NCBI RefSeq assembly: GCF_002101735.1
Contig: NZ_LQPE01000143.1
Coordinates: forward strand, 124,001 to 188,000
From: Mycobacterium kyorinense
GTDB taxonomy: Bacteria; Actinomycetota; Actinomycetes; Mycobacteriales; Mycobacteriaceae
DNA length: 64,000 nucleotides
Reading direction: 5' to 3'
Part shown: one piece after another, positions 32,031-41,009 of the stretch
How the letters are laid out: each line of letters begins with the position of its first letter
Position numbering within the stretch: the first letter of the stretch is position 1
Notes under the pieces: model-generated
The model's database searches: none
Seen by the model: the letters and a program-made list of their open reading frames with translations, nothing else
What the model was told of the DNA's origin: nothing
Program-made: the position numbers and the translations under genes

Positions 32031-33011
32031 GTGAACCCGATTGAGCGCGCCGCCCGCGGCTTCGACGGGTGGCAGCAGCGACACCCGGTGGTCGGTTTTC
32101 CGATCGCGGTGGTCAAGAAGTTCAGCGACGACCAGGCCGGCTATCACGTGTCGCTGTTGGCCTACTACAGCTTTGTCGCGGCTTTCCCGCTGCTGCTGGC
32201 ACTGACCGCCATTGCCGGCGTGGTGCTGCGGTCGCATCCGAAACTCCAAGAGCACCTGGTGAATTCGGCGTTCGCCGAGTTTCCCATCGTCGGCGGGCAA
32301 ATCCACCAACAGCTCGGGGTGGCCAACTTCGGCAACTCCTTGTCGCTGACCATCGGCATTCTCGGCTCGCTGTACGGGGCCCGCGGCTTCGCGTATTCCC
32401 TACAGAACACGCTCAATACGCTGTGGGCCGTTCCCAAGGTCGACTGGCCCGGATTCCCGAACAGGTATGTGCGCACGATCGGGACGCTGCTGTTGATGGG
32501 GCTGATCGTCGTGGTCACCGGCGCATCGAGTGCCGCCGCGGTGAAAGCGGCGTCGTGGGGCTTCGACGGCATAGCCGCCCGGACCGTCAGTTTCGTCGTC
32601 GGCACCGCGCTGGGCACCGGCTTCTTTCTGGCACTGTTCCGTGTCGCGGCGTGCGGGGAGGTGGCCACCCGCGCGATGCTGCCCGGGGCGGCGATCAGCG
32701 CCGCGGCGTGGCAGTTGCTGCTGACCGTCGCCGGCGTGGTCGTCGCGCACCAGCTGCGCCATGCCCAGGCGGTGGCCGGATTCTTCGGCGTGGTGCTGGG
32801 GCTGCTGGCGTGGCTGGCGCTGCAGGCGACGGTGATCGTCTACGCGATCGAGATCGACGTGGTCCGGGTCAATCGGCTGTGGCCGCGCAGCATCGTGCAG
32901 CCGCCCCTGATCGAGGCCGACAAGGAGTACTACACGAAGGCGCTGCGCACCGAGACGCGCCGTCCCGAACAACGGCTCGACATCGCCTACGAATCCGACG
33001 AGCCGGACTGA
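32031..33011 (+). CDS. YihY/BrkB-family inner-membrane protein
   Basis: A ~326-residue protein starting at GTG 32031. It has about six hydrophobic helices, including ISLLAYYSFVAAFPLLLALT-like text near residue 40, TLLLMGLIVVVTGASSAAAV and FFGVVLGLLAWLALQATVIV. The motif GSLYGARGFAYSLQNTLNTL is conserved in YihY/BrkB proteins. The family was once called RNase BN, which is not supported; its real function (perhaps transport) is unknown. It starts 29 nt after the P450 gene. Confidence 0.85.
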   Translation: MNPIERAARGFDGWQQRHPVVGFPIAVVKKFSDDQAGYHVSLLAYYSFVAAFPLLLALTAIAGVVLRSHPKLQEHLVNSAFAEFPIVGGQIHQQLGVANFGNSLSLTIGILGSLYGARGFAYSLQNTLNTLWAVPKVDWPGFPNRYVRTIGTLLLMGLIVVVTGASSAAAVKAASWGFDGIAARTVSFVVGTALGTGFFLALFRVAACGEVATRAMLPGAAISAAAWQLLLTVAGVVVAHQLRHAQAVAGFFGVVLGLLAWLALQATVIVYAIEIDVVRVNRLWPRSIVQPPLIEADKEYYTKALRTETRRPEQRLDIAYESDEPD

Positions 33012-33051
33012 TCTTCCGCTACCGAACTTGACACCTGTAAAGTCCGTCGGC

Positions 33052-33909
33052 ATGGACAACATCAGGGGTAAGACCGTCGTCATCACCGGTGCTGCCCGCG
33101 GGATTGGGTACGCGACCGCCAAGGCGCTGCTGGCGCGCGGGGCGCGGGTGGTCATCGGGGACCGCGACGTCGACGTCCTTGAACAGGCGGTCAAGGAGTT
33201 GAGGAGCCTGGGCGCGGTATCGGGTCATCCGCTCGACGTCACCGACCGGGAGTCGTTTGCGGCGTTCCTCGACAAGGCCCGCGCCGACGGTGGCGGCCAC
33301 GTCGACGTGCTGATCAACAATGCCGGGGTGATGCCGGTCGGGCCGTTCCTGGAGTTGTCGCAGGACGCGATCCGCTCGTCGATCGAGGTCAACTTCTACG
33401 GCGTGCTGACGGGTTGTCAGCTGGTGCTGCCCGAGATGGTCAAGCGGCGCAGCGGGCACATCGTCAACATCGCGTCGATGGCCGGCATGGTGGCGGTCCC
33501 AGGCCAGGTGGTCTACGCCGGCACCAAGTTCGCGGTCGTCGGGCTGTCCTCCGCGATGGCCGACGAATTCGCCCCCCAGGGCGTCGACGTCACCGCGGTG
33601 CTGCCGACATTCACCAACACCGAACTGATTTCGGGCACCACCACCACCGCCGCGACCAAGCCGGTACAGCCCGAGGATGTGGCGGCAGCGATCGTCAAGG
33701 TGCTCGACAAGCCGAAACCCCAAGTGTCCGTTCCGGGTTTGTCGCGATACGTCGGATTACTGACCATGTTGCTGCCGGTGCGGGCCCGTCGCTGGCTCGG
33801 CAAGAAGGCAGGCACCGACACGGTGTTCCTCAACCTCGACAGCACCGCGCGGGCGGCTTATGAGAACCGTGCCCAACACGCGACCGGCGTCGTCGAGCAC
33901 AAGGACTAG
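33052..33909 (+). CDS. Short-chain dehydrogenase/reductase
   Basis: A 285-residue SDR starting MDNIRGKTVVITGAARGIG. The cofactor motif is TGAARGIG, an acidic GDRDVD follows strand 2, the NNAG motif is LINNAGVMP, the catalytic Ser is in VNIASMAG, and YAGTK carries the Tyr and Lys. A C-terminal extension (LSRYVGLLTMLLPVRARRWL) is typical of mycobacterial membrane-associated SDRs such as the Rv3085 type. Substrate unknown. It has its own short upstream gap of 40 nt. Confidence 0.85.
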   Translation: MDNIRGKTVVITGAARGIGYATAKALLARGARVVIGDRDVDVLEQAVKELRSLGAVSGHPLDVTDRESFAAFLDKARADGGGHVDVLINNAGVMPVGPFLELSQDAIRSSIEVNFYGVLTGCQLVLPEMVKRRSGHIVNIASMAGMVAVPGQVVYAGTKFAVVGLSSAMADEFAPQGVDVTAVLPTFTNTELISGTTTTAATKPVQPEDVAAAIVKVLDKPKPQVSVPGLSRYVGLLTMLLPVRARRWLGKKAGTDTVFLNLDSTARAAYENRAQHATGVVEHKD

Positions 33910-33970
33910 AAAAACCAAACCTGAACTGCGCAGTCGGCCTAGCCTGGTCCCATAGGGGCTGGAGGCTGAA

Positions 33971-36760
33971 ATGGCTGACGTAAATCCGCACGCGTACAAC
34001 ACCGCATGGCAATTCCGGGCCGACGCCTGGTGCCGTCTCGAGGAAGCAAGCCGGCGGCTGTCGATCAGCGCGGCGCGTGGCAACGATCTCACGGAGTTGG
34101 CCGACCTCGTCGACGGGCTGTTGTCCCAGCTGCGGCCGTTCGAACGCTACTGGGCGTTCCCCGGCATCCATGTGTTCGGGCAGACCCACCGCCTGTTCGC
34201 CACCGGTGCATACGAGATGTTCGGCAGGGCGGTGTCCAAGATCAACCGGGCGCTGGTCACGGAGTCCTACCGCAGCGGGTTGCTGGCGTCGCCGCTGGAA
34301 AGCGAAAGCGACACCCTCGGTGCGGACGAGGGTGCGCTCGAGGTGCTCGGGCTGCACCGTTCCGGTCGGCCGTACTTCGAGTTGCTGATCGTCGCGACGA
34401 TGACCGAGGCGCAGGAACGCGCGCTGCGCAACGAGATTCACGCCCGTCGCCGCCCGGACGACGCGTTCGTCTACGAGATCGTGGTCGTCGGCAGCGGCGA
34501 CGAGGCGGTGATCGCCGCCCGGCTCAACGCCAGCGTGCAGGCATGTGCGATCACGCGGCGGTTCGCGCACCGCTCGCGCCGCGACCTGTCGGCCCTGTCG
34601 CACTTCGTGGACGCGCACATCGCCGAGGATCTGGCCGAGCATTCGCCCGAAGAGCGGGCCGCGATCCTGGCCAACGCCATCAAGGACAGCCGCCCCGAGA
34701 TCGACATGTACCTGATCACCGAGCTCGAGGTGGAGGACGTCGCCGCCCGGCTCGGGCATCACTTCCGGCGGGTGTTCCACGGCGGCGAGGCCGGACTCGA
34801 CCAGCACCTGTCGCTGCTGGAAGGCATCGCCGCGCGCTATCGCACGCCGTTCTTCTCCGCGCTGCGCGAATACAGCCACCGCCCGACCGGGGTGTTCCAC
34901 GCGCTGCCGATCTCGCAGGGCAAGTCGATCGTCGGCTCGCACTGGATCTCCGACATGATCGACTTCTACGGCCTGGAGGTGTTCCTGGCCGAAACGTCGG
35001 CCACCTGCGGCGGGCTGGACTCGCTGCTGGAGCCCACCGGGCCGCTGCGGGAGGCGCAGGCGTTGGCGGCCAAGACATTCGGATCGCGACGGACCTACTT
35101 CGTCACCAACGGCACGTCGACCGCCAACAAGATCGTCGAGCAGGCGCTGGTGGCGCCCGGCGACATCGTGCTGGTGGACCGTAACTGCCACCAGTCGCAC
35201 CACTACGGGCTGATGATGGCCGGCGCGCAGGTCACCTATCTGGATGCCTATCCGCTCAACCAGTATTCGATGTACGGCGCGGTGCCGCTGCGCGAGATCA
35301 AGTCCCGGCTGCTGGCGCTGCGGGCCGCCGGAAAGCTGGACCGGGTCAAGCTGTTGACGCTGACCAACTGCACCTTCGACGGCATCGTCTACGACGTCGA
35401 GCGAGTCATGGAAGAGTGCCTGGCGATCAAGCCGGATCTCGTATTCCTTTGGGACGAAGCATGGTTCGCGTTCGCCCGGTTCCACCACGTCTATCGCAAG
35501 CGCACCGCGATGCATGCGGCCCGCGCGATCCGCGAGCGGCTGCGGTCACCGGAATACCGCAAGGCGTACCTGGACTACGCCGAGAAGATGGCCGGCGCCG
35601 ACGACGAAACGCTGCTGAACACCCGCCTGCTGCCCGACCCGGCCGGTGCCCGGGTGCGGGTGTACGCGACGCAGTCCACGCACAAGACACTGACCTCGCT
35701 GCGGCAGGGATCCATGATCCATGTCTACGACCAGGATTTCGACCAGAAGGTCGAAGAGCCGTTCCACGAGGCCTACATGGCGCACACGTCCACGTCGCCG
35801 AACTACCAGGTGCTCGCATCGCTGGACATCGGGCGCCGGCAGGCCGACCTGGAAGGTGTGGAGCTGGTGCAAAAGCAGGTCGAGAACGCGATGCAGCTGC
35901 GCGACGCGATCGACAAGCACCCGTTGCTGAGCAAGTACATGCATTGCCTGTCGACCGGGGAGATGATCCCGTCGCAGTTCCGCCCGTCGGGCCTCGATCA
36001 ACCGCTGCGTACCGGGCTGCGCAACATGGCCACCGCGTGGGAGCAGGACGAGTTCGTGCTCGACCCCAGCCGGATCACGCTGTACATCGGCAACACCGGG
36101 ATCGACGGCGAAACCTTCAAACGCACCGAGCTGATGGACCGTTACGGCGTGCAGATCAACAAGACGTCGCGCAACACCGTGCTGTTCATGACGAATATCG
36201 GCACCACCCGCAGTTCGGTGGCCTATCTGGTGGAGGTCTTGGTCAACCTCGCGCGAGAGCTCGACGACAAGATCGCCGACATGAGCCTGACCGACCGCTC
36301 GCATCACGAGCGGGCCGTGCTGAGGCTGACCAGTCCGTCGGCGCCGCTGCCGGACTTCAGCGGATTCCATTCGTGTTTCTTGGAACACGACGGCGACGGC
36401 GGTGAATCCACGCCGGACGGCGATGTGCGGCGAGCGTTCTATCTCGGCTACGACGACACGTTCTGCGAGTACCTGTCCGCCGACGAGGTGGACGAGCGGA
36501 TGGAGTCCGGCCAGCAGGTGGTGTCGGCCACGTTCGTCACCCCTTACCCGCCGGGATTCCCGATTCTGGTGCCGGGACAGGTCTTCAGCCGGCAGATCCT
36601 GTCGTTCATCCGTGCGCTGGATACCAAGGAGATCCACGGTTACAAGCCACATTTGGGCTTCCGGGTGTTCACCGCCAAGGCGATGGAGATGGCCGAGGCC
36701 AGTGTGCGGCCGTGGAGCCGACTCGGTAAGGCCAGCGCCGCAGCCGCCGAAATCGCCTGA
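33971..36760 (+). CDS. Large PLP-dependent Orn/Lys/Arg decarboxylase-family protein (Rv2531c type)
   Basis: A 929-residue protein with a strong Shine-Dalgarno (GGAGG). An N-terminal ~300-residue domain precedes the fold-type I PLP core: TFGSRRTYFVTNGTSTANKI, VDRNCHQSHHYGLMMAG, VFLWDEAWFAFARFH (Asp for the pyridine N), and STHKTLTSLRQGSM with the PLP lysine near residue 570. A C-terminal decarboxylase domain follows (TPYPPGFPILVPGQVF). M. tuberculosis Rv2531c, annotated adi, is of the same size and kind. It may make putrescine, cadaverine or agmatine, but the substrate is not proven for this subgroup. ndhA follows after 12 nt. Confidence 0.88.
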   Translation: MADVNPHAYNTAWQFRADAWCRLEEASRRLSISAARGNDLTELADLVDGLLSQLRPFERYWAFPGIHVFGQTHRLFATGAYEMFGRAVSKINRALVTESYRSGLLASPLESESDTLGADEGALEVLGLHRSGRPYFELLIVATMTEAQERALRNEIHARRRPDDAFVYEIVVVGSGDEAVIAARLNASVQACAITRRFAHRSRRDLSALSHFVDAHIAEDLAEHSPEERAAILANAIKDSRPEIDMYLITELEVEDVAARLGHHFRRVFHGGEAGLDQHLSLLEGIAARYRTPFFSALREYSHRPTGVFHALPISQGKSIVGSHWISDMIDFYGLEVFLAETSATCGGLDSLLEPTGPLREAQALAAKTFGSRRTYFVTNGTSTANKIVEQALVAPGDIVLVDRNCHQSHHYGLMMAGAQVTYLDAYPLNQYSMYGAVPLREIKSRLLALRAAGKLDRVKLLTLTNCTFDGIVYDVERVMEECLAIKPDLVFLWDEAWFAFARFHHVYRKRTAMHAARAIRERLRSPEYRKAYLDYAEKMAGADDETLLNTRLLPDPAGARVRVYATQSTHKTLTSLRQGSMIHVYDQDFDQKVEEPFHEAYMAHTSTSPNYQVLASLDIGRRQADLEGVELVQKQVENAMQLRDAIDKHPLLSKYMHCLSTGEMIPSQFRPSGLDQPLRTGLRNMATAWEQDEFVLDPSRITLYIGNTGIDGETFKRTELMDRYGVQINKTSRNTVLFMTNIGTTRSSVAYLVEVLVNLARELDDKIADMSLTDRSHHERAVLRLTSPSAPLPDFSGFHSCFLEHDGDGGESTPDGDVRRAFYLGYDDTFCEYLSADEVDERMESGQQVVSATFVTPYPPGFPILVPGQVFSRQILSFIRALDTKEIHGYKPHLGFRVFTAKAMEMAEASVRPWSRLGKASAAAAEIA

Positions 36761-36772
36761 GAGAGGATGAAT

Positions 36773-38161
36773 ATGCCGACTGCCGACCAGCGTCATCGTG
36801 TCGTCATCATCGGGTCGGGGTTCGGCGGCCTGACCGCGGCCAAGGCGCTCAAGCGCGCTGACGTCGACGTCACGCTGATCTCGAAGACGACCAGCCACCT
36901 GTTCCAGCCGCTGCTGTATCAGGTGGCCACCGGGATCTTGTCCGAGGGCGAGATCGCACCCACTACCCGACTGATCCTGCGCAAGCAGCGCAACGTCCGG
37001 GTGCTACTCGGCGATGTCGAGGCGATCGACCTGCAGGCGAACACCGTCACGTCGAGGCTGATGACCGCGCATACAGTCACGCCGTTCGACAGCCTCATCG
37101 TCGCCGCGGGCGCGCAGCAGTCGTATTTCGGCAACGACCATTTCGCCACGTATGCGCCCGGCATGAAGACGATCGACGACGCGCTGGAGCTGCGCGGCCG
37201 GATTCTCGGCGCGTTCGAGGCGGCCGAGGTGACCACCGATCCCGCCGAGCGCGAACGCCGATTGACGTTCGTCGTGATCGGCGCCGGGCCCACCGGGGTC
37301 GAATTGGCCGGGCAGATCGCCGAACTCGCGGAGCGCACGCTGGCGGGATCGTTCCGGACCATCGTGCCGCACGAATGCCGGGTGATCCTGCTGGACGCAG
37401 CGCCGGCGGTGCTACCGCCGATGGGTGAAAAACTCGGCCTCAAAGCGCAGCGCCGGCTGGAGAAGATGGGCGTCGAGATCCAGCTCAACGCGATGGTGAC
37501 CAATGTCGACTACCGGGGCATCACGATCAAGGACAAGGACGGCACGGAACGCCGAATCGACTGCGCCTGCAAGGTATGGTCGGCCGGCGTGCAGGCCAGC
37601 CCGCTGGGCAAGATGATTGCCGAGCAGTCCGACGGGACCGAAGTAGACCGCGCGGGAAGGGTTTTGGTGGAACCGGACCTCACCGTCAAGGGGCATCCGT
37701 ATGTCTTTGTGGTCGGCGATCTGATGGCAGTACCCGGCGTACCCGGAATGGCTCAGGGGGCGATCCAGGGCGCGACTTATGCGACAAAGTGCATCAAGCG
37801 TTCGCTCAAGGGCCACGACGATCCCGCCAACCGCAAGCCGTTCGAGTATTTCAACAAGGGCAGCATGGCCACGGTGTCGCGGTTCAGCGCCGTCGCGCAG
37901 GTGGGCAAGCTGGAGTTCGGTGGTGGCATCGCGTGGTTCGCGTGGCTCGTACTGCACCTGGTCTACCTGGTCGGCTACAAGAACCGCTTCACCACGGTCA
38001 TCGCCTGGTTCATCACGTTCACGGGTCACAGTCGCGGTCAGATGGCCATCACCAGCCAGATGATCTACGCCAGGCAGGCGATGCAACAACTGCAGGAGCA
38101 GCAGCAGGGTGCCTTGGCGGCGGCTGAGGAAGCCGAACAGGCCGAGGAAGCAGCCGGTTAG
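36773..38161 (+). CDS. ndhA: Type II NADH dehydrogenase NdhA
   Basis: A 462-residue NDH-2, a single-subunit FAD enzyme passing electrons from NADH to menaquinone at the inner face of the membrane without proton pumping. Motifs: VVIIGSGFGGLTAAKAL for FAD, VVIGAGPTGVELAGQIAEL for NADH, YVFVVGDLMAVPGVPGMAQG, and a C-terminal membrane region GIAWFAWLVLHLVYLVGYKN. Position beside metZ matches ndhA (Rv0392c) rather than ndh. I choose ATG 36773 because GAGAGG is then at proper spacing; ATG 36767 is also in frame. The 3' end overlaps the convergent hydrolase by 4 nt. Confidence 0.93.
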   Translation: MPTADQRHRVVIIGSGFGGLTAAKALKRADVDVTLISKTTSHLFQPLLYQVATGILSEGEIAPTTRLILRKQRNVRVLLGDVEAIDLQANTVTSRLMTAHTVTPFDSLIVAAGAQQSYFGNDHFATYAPGMKTIDDALELRGRILGAFEAAEVTTDPAERERRLTFVVIGAGPTGVELAGQIAELAERTLAGSFRTIVPHECRVILLDAAPAVLPPMGEKLGLKAQRRLEKMGVEIQLNAMVTNVDYRGITIKDKDGTERRIDCACKVWSAGVQASPLGKMIAEQSDGTEVDRAGRVLVEPDLTVKGHPYVFVVGDLMAVPGVPGMAQGAIQGATYATKCIKRSLKGHDDPANRKPFEYFNKGSMATVSRFSAVAQVGKLEFGGGIAWFAWLVLHLVYLVGYKNRFTTVIAWFITFTGHSRGQMAITSQMIYARQAMQQLQEQQQGALAAAEEAEQAEEAAG

Positions 38162-39291
38162 GACGACTGCGTGGCGCTCACCGTCTTGATGGCCTGAATT
38201 TCGCTGCCCTGGAAGGGCTTGCCGTCGGGTCGCAGCAGGTCGTGGAACCACACCTTGGGGACCGACGTGTACGGCTGATTCCAGGAGTCCCAGGGGAAGT
38301 ACGTCTGGGTCCGTCCCGCGACCAATCCCCAGTTGAAGGCGCCGACGTTGTGCCGCTTGGCAATTGGCAGGATGCCTTCGACGGTGCTGCCCAGCGTCCT
38401 GGCCATGTACTCCGTACACAGGATCGGCCGCCCCAGCGGTGTCAGTTCTGCGATGCGGCTCTCGAACGTCGCCGGTTTGCCATAGCTGTGGAACGTGATC
38501 ACGTCGGAGTTGTCGAGTTGGATATTGGCGATTGCACTGCGGCCGGCGGGATCTGCCCACTCGCCGTCCCACACTCCACTGGTCAGCGGCTGTCCCGGAT
38601 CGACCGCGCGGGCCCACCCGAACACCTGCGGAAGCAGGTTGGCGACAAGCTGCACCTTGTCGCTTCGCTCGGTCGAGCGATATTCGTTGGCGGGGTTGTC
38701 GGGCTCGTTCCACAGGTCCCAGCCCAAGACGCGGTCGTCGTTGCGGAATTGGCTCAACACGCCGGTGACATAGCCTTGCAGCGTTGGAAGGTAGGCCCGG
38801 TCGTCGAGGCGTTCGGCGCCTGGACTTTGCACCCAACCCGAGTTGTGCACCCCCGGCTTCGGTGCGCGCTGCCGGCCCGCTCGCGGCATCGGATCCCAGC
38901 ACGAGTCGAACAGCACGAAGAGCGGCTTGACGCGATGGCGCGCCGCGATGTTGACGAACTGCGCCAGGCGAAGCTGGAACGCTTGCCGGTCTTGCGCCCA
39001 CAGCTGGTCGTGCAAGAACACCCGCACCGAGTTGAGGCCGTGAAATCTGGCCCAGCCCAACTCCGTATCGATGCGCCGCGGGTCATAGGTGCCGGCCTGA
39101 AACATCTCGAGCTGATTGATCGCCGTCGAAGTGATGTAGTTGGAACCGACAGGCCAACCTTGGGCTTGATACCAGCGGTTGGCGCGGTCCACCGACCACC
39201 GGCCGGGTTCCGCAGCGGCGCGGGGTATTCGGGCCAATGCAGTACCTGCTGCCATCAGTAGCGGTAGCTTCAGGACCGTTCGACGGTACAC
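38158..39291 (-). CDS. Secreted GH5-like glycoside hydrolase
   Basis: A 377-residue protein with an N-terminal MYRRTVLKLPLLMAAGTALA segment that looks like a Tat or Sec signal. The (beta/alpha)8 cellulase-type core has HGLNSVRVFLHDQLW, the acid/base Glu in GWDLWNEPDNPANEY (residue ~190), VITFHSYGKPATF, and a nucleophile Glu in PILCTEYMARTLGS. The layout fits clan A families such as GH5. Substrate unknown: self cell-wall glycan or plant polysaccharide are both possible. It sits between ndhA and metZ, which I recall as direct neighbours in H37Rv. Confidence 0.85.
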   Translation of the reverse strand: MYRRTVLKLPLLMAAGTALARIPRAAAEPGRWSVDRANRWYQAQGWPVGSNYITSTAINQLEMFQAGTYDPRRIDTELGWARFHGLNSVRVFLHDQLWAQDRQAFQLRLAQFVNIAARHRVKPLFVLFDSCWDPMPRAGRQRAPKPGVHNSGWVQSPGAERLDDRAYLPTLQGYVTGVLSQFRNDDRVLGWDLWNEPDNPANEYRSTERSDKVQLVANLLPQVFGWARAVDPGQPLTSGVWDGEWADPAGRSAIANIQLDNSDVITFHSYGKPATFESRIAELTPLGRPILCTEYMARTLGSTVEGILPIAKRHNVGAFNWGLVAGRTQTYFPWDSWNQPYTSVPKVWFHDLLRPDGKPFQGSEIQAIKTVSATQSS

Positions 39292-39365
39292 GAAGTGACC
39301 ATAGGGTGCCCGAGGCAGGGTCCCCGGTATTTGCTGAGCGCGTCGCGCGGATTGTTACCTGGCGG

Positions 39366-40586
39366 TTAGCTGAGCGCCCGGTCGAGGTCGGCGATCAGGT
39401 CCTCGGTATCCTCCAGCCCGACGGAGATCCGGACCACGCCGTCGCCCAGGCCGATCGCGGCCCGTCCCTCCGGGCCCATCGCCCGGTGTGTGGTGGTCGC
39501 CGGGTGAGTGACAAGCGATTTCGCGTCGCCGAGGTTGTTGGAGATGTCGATCAGCTGCAGCTTGTCCAGCACGTCGAACGCCCGCTCTTTGGCCGCACTC
39601 TCTGGGGCGTCGAGTTCGAAGGTGACCACGGTGCCGCCGCCGGACATCTGCCGCTTGGCCAGGTCGTGCTGCGGGTGCGACGGCAAAAACGGGTAGCGCA
39701 CCCAGCGTACCGCGGGATGGCTCTCCAGGAACTCGGCGACACGCTGCGCCGAGGCGTTGGCGTGTTCGACCCGAACCGCCAGCGTCTCAAGGCCTTTCAA
39801 TAGGATCCAGGCGTTGAAGGCGCTGATCGCCGGCCCGGTGTGCCGCATCAGTTTCTGCACCGGGCCGTCGATGTATTCCTTGTCGCCGAGGATCGCGCCG
39901 CCCAGCACCCGGCCCTGACCGTCGAGGTGTTTGGTCCCCGAGTACACCACCACGTCGACACCGAGCGGGAAGCCCTGCTGCAGCAGCGGTGTGGCGAACA
40001 CGTTGTCCAGCACCACTTTTGCCCCGGCCGCATGCGACATCTCGACCACGGCGGCGATGTCGACCAGCGACTGCATCGGGTTCGACGGCGTCTCGAAGAA
40101 CACCGCCTGAGTCGGTACCGACAGCGCCTCTTCCCACTGCGACAGGTCGTCACCGTCGACGAAAACCGTCTCGATTCCCCAGCGCGGCAAAATCTCGTTG
40201 CACACCACGAAGCACGAGCCGAACAGGCTGCGCGCGGCAACCAGCCGGTCGCCGGCACCCAGCAGTGCACCCAGCGAGGTGAACACCGCCGCCATGCCGC
40301 TGGCGGTGGCGAACGCCGCCGGCGCCCCTTCGATCAGCCGCAGCCGTTCCTCGAACATGGTGATGGTCGGATTGCCGTAGCGGGAATAGACGTAGCGGTC
40401 CACCTCGCCGGTGAACGCCTTCTCCGCGTCGGCCGCCGACTGGTAGACGTAGCCGGAGGCCAAATACATTGCTTCGGCGGTTTCTTCGAACTGCGACCGC
40501 AAGATTCCACCGCGCACACCGATGGTGGCCGGGCCGACGCCCTCGGGCAGCGGCGGCGGAACCCGAATCGAGCTATTGTCAGTCAC
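39366..40586 (-). CDS. metZ: O-succinylhomoserine sulfhydrylase MetZ
   Basis: A 406-residue PLP enzyme of the Cys/Met metabolism family making homocysteine from O-succinylhomoserine and sulfide. Key text: YVYSRYGNPTITMFEERLRL, LFGSCFVVCNEILPRWG, ETPSNPMQSLVDIAAV, and VVYSGTKHLDGQGRVLGGAI with the PLP lysine in SGTKH. Start is GTG 40586, giving the same length as M. tuberculosis MetZ. It overlaps the rhodanese stop by 4 nt, so sulfur transfer and methionine synthesis are co-expressed. Confidence 0.96.
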   Translation of the reverse strand: MTDNSSIRVPPPLPEGVGPATIGVRGGILRSQFEETAEAMYLASGYVYQSAADAEKAFTGEVDRYVYSRYGNPTITMFEERLRLIEGAPAAFATASGMAAVFTSLGALLGAGDRLVAARSLFGSCFVVCNEILPRWGIETVFVDGDDLSQWEEALSVPTQAVFFETPSNPMQSLVDIAAVVEMSHAAGAKVVLDNVFATPLLQQGFPLGVDVVVYSGTKHLDGQGRVLGGAILGDKEYIDGPVQKLMRHTGPAISAFNAWILLKGLETLAVRVEHANASAQRVAEFLESHPAVRWVRYPFLPSHPQHDLAKRQMSGGGTVVTFELDAPESAAKERAFDVLDKLQLIDISNNLGDAKSLVTHPATTTHRAMGPEGRAAIGLGDGVVRISVGLEDTEDLIADLDRALS

Positions 40587-40996
40587 GACTGTCTCCAGGG
40601 CAATCCGATTGCCCGCCAACCAGTTCCGCCGCGGTGACCCGCCTCGTCGAGATGTCCTTCGAAGCCGTCCAGCACGTTGTAGGACGGGGTGATGCCCACC
40701 TCGGTGGCGGCCTCGGCGGCCCCGATCGAGCGGTTGCCCGAGCGGCACAGGAATACCACCGGCCGGTCGTCGCGGGCCGGCACCCGTTCCAGCAGCTCCT
40801 GGACGAAGTTCTCGTTGCGAGTGCCGTCGGAGCGGTTCCACTCGATGTACACCACGTCCCGGCCGAGACCGGACAGGTCGGGCACGCCGACGAAACGCCA
40901 CTCGGCGTCGGTGCGAACGTCGACCAGCACCGCGTCGGGGTTCTCGCTGAGCAGCTCCCAAGCCTGCTGCGGCGTGATATCTCCTGCGTAACTCAC
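40583..40996 (-). CDS. Single-domain rhodanese (Rv0390 homologue)
   Basis: A 137-residue rhodanese-fold protein. The active-site loop is VFLCRSGNRSIGAAEAA, with the persulfide-forming Cys; the N-terminal part AVLVDVRTDAEW and the C-terminal NVLDGFEGHLD match the family. Start is GTG 40996 (VSYAGDITPQQAWELL). It is coupled to metZ by a 4-nt overlap, pointing to sulfide or persulfide supply for homocysteine synthesis; that partnership is inference from context. Confidence 0.92.
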   Translation of the reverse strand: MSYAGDITPQQAWELLSENPDAVLVDVRTDAEWRFVGVPDLSGLGRDVVYIEWNRSDGTRNENFVQELLERVPARDDRPVVFLCRSGNRSIGAAEAATEVGITPSYNVLDGFEGHLDEAGHRGGTGWRAIGLPWRQS

Positions 40997-41009
40997 CCGC
41001 GTGAGTCTC

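Noticed and set aside
32031-33011. Calling the YihY/BrkB protein an RNase BN
   Set aside because: That historical label is wrong for this family; the protein is a multipass membrane protein with no nuclease motif.
33830-35515. A 561-codon open frame on the minus strand opposite the PLP decarboxylase
   Set aside because: Shadow frame; the plus-strand protein has clear PLP motifs throughout.
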